From contig JAAMXY010004196.1 of NCBI GenBank assembly GCA_019677205.1, positions 1-35,193 on the forward strand: a stretch of 35,193 bases of DNA, read 5' to 3'. Made by a program: the position numbers and the translations under genes. Below the pieces are notes generated by a model, which searched no databases, had not been told where the DNA came from, and was given only the letters and a program-made list of their open reading frames with translations. Position 1 is the first letter of the stretch. Every line of letters begins with the position of its first letter. This DNA comes from Pinguiococcus pyrenoidosus. Lineage: Eukaryota; Sar; Pinguiophyceae; Pinguiochrysidales; Pinguiochrysidaceae. Shown one piece after another: positions 19,280 to 28,419 of the stretch.

Positions 19280-22200
19280 CTAGGGCAGCTCGGCTACTTC
19301 GCTGGTCCACTTTGCTCCACACTGGACGCAGCCTCTCTCAGCACGCCGGGCGCAAGAGCGATGATGCATCGCGCCGCAGGAGCGGCAGATCTGGACGAGG
19401 TGGACCTGGAAGGGGAAGAGCCGCTCCCGCTTCCGGCAGGCGACGCAGCGTCGGCCGAGTTCACGGTGCTTCTCCACGATGACTTCGCTGGCTTCGTTCA
19501 CGATGTCCGCGAGCTTCGACTCCAGGACGGTGTTCTTGAGGTCTTCCAGATCCATCAGACTGAACTTGTCGAAGTCTTCCCTGCTTGCTCGGCCCTGGCT
19601 ACTCGAGCCCAGATGCGGCCGTGCGGCGAGATACTCGTCGAAAAGGGCGTGGACTTCCTTCGAAGCCTGGGGCTTCGGCATGGCCGTCTGAATGATCAAT
19701 TGGAGCTGACGCCGCAGCGCTCTCACGTGCCGAAGACTCTGGAGCTGGTCGCAGAGGCTTGGATTCAGGTGGCTGATCTTGATGAGCGGCTTCCGATTCC
19801 ACTGGTCCAGGAAGCGAGCGGCGACCTTCGCAACCCGATGCGGACGAAAGTCCCAGTTGTGCACGACCCTGGCAGGCACCAGACGATAGGAGTTCTCGTG
19901 GCACCACTTTGTGCAGACCAGGGCGTCCAGCAGCCGGCAGGGAGCCATCTTCGATCCAACGCCAAGCGAGCTCAGGTATCCTCGATCCAAATGCTCGCCG
20001 CATATCATGCATCGATTTTTCTGCAGCTGCAGCTGCTCCGCGACTGGCCGCGTCGCCAGCTCCAAGCTTGGCAGACTTGTCGTCCGATACGCAACCAAGC
20101 ACTGGTACCATCGTTTGCACGAGTCCCCCTCTGCCCCGGAGCTGATCTCCTCCCAGACCATCCCTTCCTGAAACGAGTTGGGCGAAGCATGCCTCAGGCC
20201 TCCGAAGAAGTCATCAAGTCTCGCCAGGATCGACCGGAGGGAGGCTTCCGTTAGATCTCGAATCCACGGCGTGTGTAAGGCTCGCGTGATGAAGTCCATG
20301 GCATCGTCGAGAAAATCGCGCACCTTGGGGAGACCCAACTTCTCGAAATCCCCAAACTTCAAGGTGCGCTTCGGCCCCAGCGTCTCGCTTTCCCATCTGT
20401 GGATCTGGTCCTTCTCTCCGAGGCTCGGCCACTTGCCGCACTCGAACGTCCTCTGGCCTCCCTCTGAGCCGAAGATTGTGCTGGCAATATCCTCGAAGAC
20501 CTCCAAGTCAACAAGCTTCTTGTGGTGCACCGCTACCGCCAGGTACGCAGGCTCTATTGCGGTCCCGCCCAGCAGATTCGCATCCCGCCCCAGCTGCGTC
20601 GGAGCCAGCGAGCGCTCAAACTGAACAACGTAGAAGACTGCCGTGTGGGGCTCCGCGTCCTCGTAGTGACAAGACGTTCTCGAGGCGCCCAAGCAGCTGC
20701 AACGAATGCCTGCGATGGAGGCGAGCGACGCCAACAGACGCTCCTTGTCGCTGCTCTCGGCTGCTGACTCGAGAAAAGAGCTCGACCCATTGGCTTCGTC
20801 CACTTGAAGCCCGATATGGTTGTCCGCGCCGTCCACGGAGGAGTTCATGCTCCCCTCCGAGCCATCATGGTTCGGCTCTTCAACAGGAGAACAACTCGCA
20901 TCGCTGCCTGAACGCGGCAGAGTAGGTCCCGCCCAGGAAGGGGCATGCAAAGCGGTCCCGTTCTGCATCGGCATGCCAGGATTCTGCTTCGCGAAGGCGA
21001 TCGCGTCTTCCAGCGTGAAAGCTGGCTCTCCTTGGTGACCGCTCGCGGTTTCCTCTGCTTCGTCGACGCTGTCGCTCATCCATGGTAGACTACATGCCAG
21101 GCTAGCTTCCAAAAGCGCCTTACTATCCTTATGGCTGAGCGCTCGCGACGTCAAATCCCGTGCACTCCAAAGAATCGAAGCGCCTTCGTCAACCAAGGCC
21201 GGCTCCTGCGTTGCCTCCGACGCGGACGAACTCAATCGATGGGCGCCATCCTGATCGGTCGCGCTTTCACCTTGACTTGTGATCAATCGGCTCACGGTCC
21301 GGCCATTTTTCTTCACCCGATTTCCCGTCTTGCGCGTGCTCACTCGTGCCTCATCTACTGCTTCTGCTGCCGTGAATTTGCTACGCATGGTTTGCCTTCC
21401 CGAGAGGCCCAGCACGCTCCTTATTGAGTCCTTCTCGATCGAGATGAGTCGCGCAACAAGCTTTCTCCTTCTCCACACCTTTTTCTCATCCTTCAGCAGA
21501 TTCCAAACTGTGAGCGGATCCGCAATCTGCCACTCCGCTTGCAAACGCTCGTTTGCCAGCTCCTCGCTGGCGAGAAACACCTGTCCTATGCCCGCCGACG
21601 CCCAGTTGCACAAGGCATCGTGCTCGATGCAGCTCCACTTGGAGGCCAGCAGCACAGGATCCTCAAGATCTAGACAGGATCCCATGTATAGCTCCCATTT
21701 CCCGACCACATGCTCTTCTCCTAAGTGATGCGGCACGGCTTCAGCATCCGCGATCGAAGGCTCACCAGCAGAGTTGCTCCCAACACTCGTCTCCGCGCTC
21801 GTCCCGGTGGTGCGCAGCCCTTGCAGCCACTGATTCCATCTCAGGTAAAGCCGCATGTCGTCAACACCTTCCTGCATCGCCTTCCTGATCTCTTCGTAGT
21901 CGTTGTGGGGCCTTTCCACCTGCTCCCTCACATGAACGCGGAACACCAGACCCGTCGCCTGGTGGGAAGTCCGGTCCCCCACGGCCAGCAATTTGCTTTC
22001 ACAGGCCGTGCGGGGAATCTGCAGCTCCAGTACCCATGGCACGCACCACTGGAAGCCTCCCACGCCTTGCTCAGAGCCATGTTCACTCTGAGCTCCCATG
22101 CTGGGGATCCAAGACCCCTCCAGCGAGCACGATGGCCAGACAGCAAGCAAGGCGTCCTCTTCGAGCAAGCAGAAGGTCTGCGGAGTCTGACTGCGAAGTG

Positions 22201-23130
22201 CATCGCTCTTTGCGCTGGTGAGCTGCTCTAGAATCCACGCCAGGCCCTGCAGGGCTGCCTCGTCTCTCCAAATGCTGGCCGTCGTGAAGGATCTCTCGAC
22301 CAAACCCGCCAAACCCGCCGAATCCTCTGGCGCCTTCGGTTGCTGCTGCTGCTGCTGCGCCCCAGCTCTGGCTTTCTCACAGTTGCGAACAAGCAGAACA
22401 AGAGCCGCAAGGCCAAGCCGTGCGGCTCCGTTGCCGTTCGAGCGCTCGTCGCCCGCGGTGGCTTCGAGCTTCCCGTTGATCACCGCTCGTATGAAGGCAT
22501 TGATCTGCATGAGATTGAGGTCAGACAGCAGTGACAAGGAAGAAGATTTCAGGGTTGGCATGCGCACGGACATACCCTCGCTTCGGGCCTACGGAAGACA
22601 CAGGAATCCTCCAAAGTGTCCAAAATGGCGCGAAGAGATCTGTTTTGGTCATGCGCAGCTCGCAGCAGCTCCCAAACGCAGCAGAAAGCGTCTTCGCGGC
22701 GACACCCCTCGATCAATATGCCGCTCAGGATCACGCAAAGCCGCCGCATCTCGTGCCATCCTTCTGTGATCACCGCACTGCGCAACACGAGGAGTTTAGC
22801 AAAACTTTACCCACCGATTCTGCGAAGAAATCCTACCTCTTTGCAGCCTTGCCTCGGCGTTGGCGCAGCTGTTCGATGGTCTTTATCAAGCACAGGAAAG
22901 TCATCACTCAGCAGCACTCTATGCGAATACATCAGAGCATACACGGCTCAATAGTCGTGAGGTGTTTGTACCTGCCAGGCGGCTTGCAACCGGGATTTCA
23001 GAGCGGAGCTTGGCTCCGAGCGCGAGGGCAGGCGTCTGCGCCGGGAAGGTGGCGCTGAGTCCGGCACGTTCCGCAGAACCCACTCCAGCGTCTTGCTGGA
23101 CGAGCCATACAGACCGTACAGAAGATCCAT
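19280..23130 (-). CDS. RUN-domain and Rubicon-homology protein (RUBCN/PLEKHM1-like)
   Basis: Four exons were joined: 23130-22972, 22880-22837, 22777-22576 and 22504-19280 (introns of 91, 59 and 71 nt), giving 1209 residues. The spliced N-terminus forms a RUN-like domain (about 50-230): MRRLCVILSGILIEG, ARINAFIRAVINGKLE across an exon junction, and SIWRDEAALQGLAWILEQL. A poly-Gln run (185-190, CAG/CTG repeat) lies inside it. Residues 967-1209 are a Rubicon-homology domain with CMICGEHL, CTKWCHEN, PARVVHNWDF, KPLIKISHLNPSL and a Cys/His cluster near CVACRKRERLFPF and CRSCGAMHHRSC. In animals this domain binds Rab7 and controls autophagosome and endosome maturation. The middle is largely disordered, with a possible folded part at about 750-960. 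The start could also be the in-frame ATG at 23271. Confidence 0.85.
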
Positions 23131-23497
23131 GGCGCCTGAAGCCGTCTCTCTGCGCTTGTCCTTGTGGCCTTTGCGAGGTGTTGCGGGGATGTGACAGAAG
23201 GAGCTCGTGAGAGCACTTCCCAGAGCGATGATGGAAGGGCGTCTGGTCTTGGGGGCGTGTGTGGATGGCAAAAGCGTTTACGCCGGCTTTGCGATGGCGT
23301 CACAGCTTTCAAGATGCGAACGTGTGTCTGGCCTGGTGCGTAGAAGACCTTTCCCTCAAACATCGTGTCTGTGTCGAGTGCGTTTCTCCAACCATGATCT
23401 TCATTCTGCGTCCTCGCGCCACTTCTTCTGTCTTGGGTTTGTGTTGGCGAAGGGCATCAACAGGGTCCTCCAGATCTCCGCCGGCACGATCGCACCG
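23131..23497. other. Spacer between MCTS1 and the RUN-Rubicon gene
   Basis: The 367 bp should hold the MCTS1 3' UTR and the promoter of the RUN-Rubicon gene. A minus-strand frame open from an ATG at 23271 joins the RUN-Rubicon coding region in phase, so the 5' coding end may extend into this spacer. I see no RNA gene or separate gene. Confidence 0.4.
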
Positions 23498-24046
23498 CTA
23501 GTCGATGTGAGTCGTGTGCCACAGGCCATCCGTCAAGTGGTGCAGCACTTGGATGCCATGGCCCTTGTTCGACGCGCGAATCTCGTCCGACGACATGATC
23601 ATCCGCCCTATTGCCAGTGGATGGCGCTTCCCCTCCGCGTGGACCGCCACTACGTCTCCCTCCTGCAGCCCATCGGGCAGGTCACCGCCCTCGCTGGTCA
23701 GGCCGGGGCACATGATGTTGGCGCCGTCCAACACGAAGGGAATGGCGCCGCGGTCCACCTGGACGGTCTGCATGAGGCCCGGGTATTTGTGCAAAAGCCG
23801 CAGATGCGGATAGATGATGTCCTCTCGGTCCTTCCAGAACAGCGGCGCATGCTCGTGGCAGATGATGCTCAGATGGTCTGGCATTCTGCCCATGGTGCAC
23901 GGCGGCTTCTTGGGCAGCAACTCGTCTAGAATCTGCTCGATGGGGGGATACAACTCTATCAAGCGCGCCTTGATACCGCGCTGCACGCTGCTCTTCACAT
24001 TGCTGTGCCCGCTCACGTGCTCCTCGGGATTAAAGCGCTTGAACAT
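23498..24046 (-). CDS. MCTS1: MCTS1-type translation reinitiation/recycling factor
   Basis: An intronless gene of 182 codons, almost the same length as human MCTS1 (181). The start MFKRFNPEEHVSG matches the family N-terminus, so the ATG at 24046 is preferred over the in-frame one at 24085. The N-terminal domain ends in YPHLRLLHKYPGLM. The C-terminal PUA domain has VDRGAIPFVLDGANIMCPGL, GDVVAVHAEGKRHPLAIG and the closing LHHLTDGLWH. With DENR, this family recycles 40S subunits and supports reinitiation; a DENR gene is not in this window. Confidence 0.95.
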   Translation of the reverse strand: MFKRFNPEEHVSGHSNVKSSVQRGIKARLIELYPPIEQILDELLPKKPPCTMGRMPDHLSIICHEHAPLFWKDREDIIYPHLRLLHKYPGLMQTVQVDRGAIPFVLDGANIMCPGLTSEGGDLPDGLQEGDVVAVHAEGKRHPLAIGRMIMSSDEIRASNKGHGIQVLHHLTDGLWHTTHID

Positions 24047-24476
24047 CGCAGACCACGACAACTTCAGGCGCCGCGGAGCCTTCAAATGTCCTGTCCGTCT
24101 GCGTGGCTTTCTGGGTTTGGGCTTGAGCCATCTTTTGCGGCGAAGGGGTACCTACACAGGAGTACTTAAGAGGTACTTACTCAAGTACTTGGAGATACCC
24201 CCCACGCGCCGCTGCGACTCTGGCCGTCCAGCAGGACGGCCGGAGGAGGGAGCAGGACATGGCTTCAAAGGGACCTCGGAATGGCAAGTTCATCGCAGCC
24301 CAGCCCCGTCCAGCCCAGTCTGGAAAATCCGGTGAAAGGTGGCAGGAAGGAGATCAAGCCTTGGAGAGAAAAAGAGAGAGAAGGGGAGAGAGAGAGAGAG
24401 GGAGAGAAAAAGCATGGTGGGCCGGAACGACGCCAGGATGGAGCCAAACCAAAGGGGGGAAGAGACTCGGGGTCTC
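24047..24476. promoter_or_regulatory. TBCC 3' UTR / MCTS1 promoter, with GTACTT triplet and GA tract
   Basis: A 430-bp spacer. Near the MCTS1 start it carries three GTACTT hexamers (24162-24167, 24173-24178 and 24185-24190), spaced 11 and 12 bp apart, close to one helical turn. Farther out, 24363-24411 is a purine tract of GA repeats on the plus strand (CT on the transcribed-gene strand). Both are plausible promoter elements for MCTS1; function is inferred. Confidence 0.35.
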
Positions 24477-25829
24477 CTATTCTTGCTGCTCGTTCTCTCT
24501 GCTGCTTATCCTACATCCTTGCATCTCGAGGGCTGCAATGCCATGACTCAAGGCTTCGGCCTGGCCGGCGGGCAGCAGCTCAAAGTTGGGGCTGCTTTGC
24601 GCCTTGAGCCAGCGGAAGTCTTTGACAGAGGCCCAGGCATTCTCCTTGCTCTCCAGCTTGGACTCCTGCAGATCTGTCCAGAACTCGTCATACGCATACT
24701 CGTACGGCGAGAACTTCAGCTCCGAGCAGTCCTCTATGATCGGTCCAGCAACAGTCCACAGGAAGAATTGCGTCGCCGTGGTCCCGTGAATCCGCAGCTG
24801 CTGCGCTGCCAAACTCAGCGCGCACTTGTCACAGTTCTGGACGTAGGCGGGACCAATGCTCGGGCCGGCGAACACCACCGTGTCCTCCAGATTCTGCAAG
24901 CGCAAGGCCCTCACCACCCCCTTGAGCACAATGGTGCACGATTTCAAGTCCTTCAGCAGGAAGTCCTGCGCGCGTCCCTCCACGGTGTGCACCAAGGTTT
25001 CCTCGCTTCGGCCGTGGATCGACGGGATGTCCGCGTCTTCAGGAAGGTAGCTGGACTCGTCGACTCCTGATCGCAGAGGCGCACTCCGAGCCTGCAGGAT
25101 AGGGGCGACGCTCTGCGCCTCCTGACCCGTCTCAGGCTCCGAAGGCGCAGCGGAGCTCGCGCCTTTGCGCGATCGGCGGGCGGAGAACGAAAACTTCTTC
25201 TTCCCTCGCGCGCGACGCTCGTGCATCTCTATCAGCGCATTCAGAGCCGCAATCTCCTCGTGGCCCCGCCGCTGGTCGTAGTTGGGAAGGTAGACCGTCG
25301 CAGCTGATAACTGTGCTTGTAATGCCTAGCGCAACATGGCAGTCGTGGATTACATGGAGCGAGCCACTGCGGACTCGGTCCAGACTGGATCGTGCTGCCT
25401 TTTCGATACCTGCACCACTTGCTTCGCCTGCTCCAACGCCTTCTCTGTCTCGCTCTGCGAGTCTACGGCCTCGAGGGCTTCTTTCGCAGGCTGGAAACGG
25501 CTCCGAAAGTCATCCTGCAACGCAACATGTCCGCTGTCCTCAGCTACGGCAAGGAACGTCCACAGGCTCGCCGCGCCTTACGCACCCAGAACGCATTGAC
25601 CAGGCTCTCTAGCGAATCTTCCGACTCTTCTGGCCCGTCACTCTGAGCCCTGCGTGTCCAAGATTGGTGGGCATAAGTCCACGCTCGTGGGATCGAGGAC
25701 TTAGGTCGGCCGGCTTCTGCAGCCTTACCGAGCTGTCTGCTGCCTCAATCTGCGCTTCTCCAGGAATAACCTCTGCCGCTCATTCATAGCCTCATCAGGA
25801 GGGGGCGACTCGCGGTCCAAGCTGCTCAT
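24477..25829 (-). CDS. TBCC: Tubulin-folding cofactor C
   Basis: The exons are 25829-25729, 25649-25586, 25514-25410 and 25310-24477 (introns of 79, 71 and 99 nt), giving 367 residues; human TBCC has 346. The ATG lies in a strong context, GCCACCATGA. The N-terminal half is helical and charged, ending in VYLPNYDQRRGHEEIAAL, the segment that links the spectrin-like domain to the rest. The C-terminal TBCC beta-helix (about 203-323) shows LKDLKSCTIVLKGVVRAL, QQLRIHGT with the Arg that serves as the GTPase-activating finger, and GPIIEDCSELKFSPY. It acts last in alpha/beta-tubulin heterodimer assembly by stimulating GTP hydrolysis on beta-tubulin. It has no RP2-like N-terminal lipidation site. Confidence 0.93.
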
Positions 25830-26358
25830 GGTGGCTAGAGGAGCGGCGCAGCGCCGCCAGGTTTAAACTCAGTTGAAGCTTACTATCCAATGGCGAGACA
25901 ACCAAAAAAACAACTTTGCCATAATATTGCAAAAGAGAACCCGTTCGTTTATTCAAACATCCTGATGTCCAATTAAAGCGGCTATCGAATATTTTCAAAA
26001 AAGAATATATTTTAAATATAGTAGTAGTCATGAAATATTTGATATAAATATGATAAAATACTTTTCTTCGAAACGACCAGAAGGTTTCCTGGCTGCGCTG
26101 CAAATGGGAAATGCCGGTGTTCGGTCTCTATCGGTATCTGCGTGAATCTCGTTTGAACGTGCGTACTGCAGCGCCGAAAAGGCGCACAGCGCTCGCGAAG
26201 AGCACCCGAGACGCGACTGATCTTGCAGTGGCAGGGGAGTGAGCCAAGGGTGGATTGGCAGAGCAGCGTTGGTGGTCAGAAGCGCTTACGTGGCTCGCAG
26301 CAATTCGAACGTCTCTCAAGTCAGCTGAGCGCGCGTCGCTCGCCAGCTGTGAGCCCGG
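25830..26358. promoter_or_regulatory. AT-rich divergent promoter region TBCC / transporter
   Basis: A 529-bp spacer. Its core (about 25865-26095) is very AT-rich, with alternating A and T runs, and returns abruptly to GC-rich DNA on both sides. It contains CTTTTCTTCGAAA at 26061-26073, similar to motifs in two other divergent spacers. No gene or RNA is visible. Confidence 0.4.
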
Positions 26359-28253
26359 ATGGACAGTTCCATGGACGACCCCACCATCAAGCTCTTGACA
26401 TCACCTGTGGTGCGCGTGGGCGCAGCATGGATTTCGTCCTCGGTGGTTCTGAGCACCTACAGCAACACTGCTTTCCTCCAAGCAGGTACGCTACTTGCTG
26501 CACAACATCACAACGCGCTACGCTGGGCCGCGCGCCAGCTCTTCAACTGCGTCGCTGCTCATGTGCAAAGCGCGGTGTGAAGTGGAGGGTGCTGAGCGCG
26601 CAGGATGTTGGGATGCCGTGCTGGTGATGTTTGGAGGTTGAGCATGTGAATGGCTGTGCAGAGGCCAAGGACTACACGTGGCACCACAAGGCTTTCTCGT
26701 GCATCTGATGCGCTGCTTTGGCACCATGAACTAGGGGCAAGCGGATGGCAGCTCACGATGACGAGGTTTGTTGGCTCGCTGCTGCTCGGGTTTGCGCAGC
26801 AGGTGCTCGTTGCTGCAAGCGCACGACCCACGAAGAGATCGGGTTCCTTAAGGTGAGCCCTTGCACATGAGGCCTCACGTCGCACGCTGACCGTTCATTC
26901 TCACACGAGGCTCTCATCTTTTTGGATCCAGCCTTACAAGCGATGCGCTGATGTCGCCTCCGAGATTGTTCAAGAAGCACGCGAAGACCTACCTCTTGCC
27001 CGCTCTGTCCCTTTTGTACGTTTCCCACAACTTCTTGTGAGGAATTCGCCGGTGACGGCACCCGGTACTAACGCGCTGGACGTGTCTCCAAGGTCGGCGA
27101 ATCTGTTCAATTCCATGGCGTTGAAGAACACCGGCATCACGATCACTTATGTCACGAAATGCGTGATTCCCATCTTCACCAGCTTGCTCTGCCTGCTGGG
27201 CTTTGGACCCCATCCCTCGAAGAACCTCTCTTCGATCGCATCGATGGTACGGATGAGACTGAGCAGTAAGAGAAGCATCGGAGCCCGTGTCTCACTGTTT
27301 CTCCTTTTTTTTTGGTTCGTTTGCTCTTTTGTTGTTTTACGCAAGGCGGTTCTCTGCACCGGCATTGCGCTGGCTTCGGCAGGGAACTCGAGCTTCCACC
27401 TTCCGGGGTGAGTCACACGCGTTTGGAGGCTTTGGCAAGGTCCTCCGAGACCTGACCGACGCTTTTTACCCTCTCCGCAGGTTTATCTTTGCGTTGATCT
27501 CGTCCATTTCGCAGAGCTTCCTCACGGTGTTTAGCAAGCAAGCTAGCAATGCATCAGGCCTCACCGGACCACAAGCACAGGTTTGCGAAGCTTCTTGGCG
27601 TCGTTGTCAGTCTCTACCTCTCACGGATGCGTTTTCGCAGTTCGTGATGGCCACGTTAGGACTCCTAGGGCTGCAGGGGATGCAGGTGGTGAAGACAATC
27701 GGGGCTACCTCTTTGGGAAGGCAAACAACTGTTCAGATTGTCGAAGCGGCCAAAACTGCCGACGAGGTGGGTATCGTGCCACGGATGCGTCGCCTTCCCC
27801 CGATCGCTTCCTTACTTTGGCTTTTCCTTCTTCTTTACAGGTGCGGAGAGGCATGACGGCGCTGGCACCCTTGGGTGCCTTGGCTGCCGTAGCCGGGTAT
27901 CTGGAGTACAGCTTGAATTTTGGATTTATTAGCCTGGTGCGTTTGAAGTAGTCTTGCGTGGCGTTTTTCCTTCCGGCAAGAAGGCTAATTCTGTCATCCG
28001 AAACAGGTGACACCTTCCTTTGCCGCGGTTGTGGACGGCGTGCGAAGAGCAGGTAAGCCCAAAAGAAGGATTGCGGCTCGTAAAGCTGGATGTTTCGCTG
28101 AGCCTCTTCCATCCGCACCGTTTTCCTCCTTCCCCAACAGGGATCGTCACGGCCGGGAATCTAATGTTTGCAGAGGCTGCGCTGAGCCGATGGAACCACC
28201 TTGGAATCCTGCTCGCAATCACTGGCGGAGTGGCATACTCCGTCAGCTCCTAG
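26359..28253 (+). CDS. Triose-phosphate transporter family (TPT/nucleotide-sugar transporter) carrier
   Basis: Eleven exons were joined: 26359-26485, 26662-26698, 26766-26852, 26932-27036, 27093-27246, 27346-27407, 27481-27580, 27641-27766, 27841-27936, 28007-28052 and 28141-28253, giving 350 residues. About ten hydrophobic helices fit the drug/metabolite transporter fold. Diagnostic parts are LFNSMALKNTGITITYVTKC, then PIFTSLLCLLG, IALASAGNSSFHLPGF, ISQSFLTVFSKQA and the C-terminal VTPSFAAVVDGVRRAG with GILLAITGGVAYS. Helix 1 starts within 20 residues of the N-terminus and no plastid leader is present, so an endomembrane or outer plastid membrane location is likely. The substrate is unknown. 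Exon 2 (37 nt) is the least certain; an alternative exon 3 acceptor at 26751/26752 would give LTMTRFVG. Confidence 0.87.
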
Positions 28254-28419
28254 ACGGCGGCCCGAGTTGGAAGTTAGAGCTTTTTTGGATTGCCCGAGCT
28301 TTGTCCCTCGTGTCGGAAGAGTGAAGACACGATCCGGGACAGTAGACTGGTCGAGAGCGTGGTGCTTCATTCGACCGGACACTTGAGTGAAGGGGGTTGG
28401 GTTGCTTTCGCCTCTTCTT

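Noticed and set aside
22505-22573. ATG at 22573 as the start of the Rubicon-homology gene
   Set aside because: A GT-AG intron (22575-22505) covers it, and splicing in phase restores the RUN motif ARINAFIRAV.
23207-23929. 240-codon plus-strand frame
   Set aside because: It is antisense to MCTS1, whose minus-strand protein is unmistakable.
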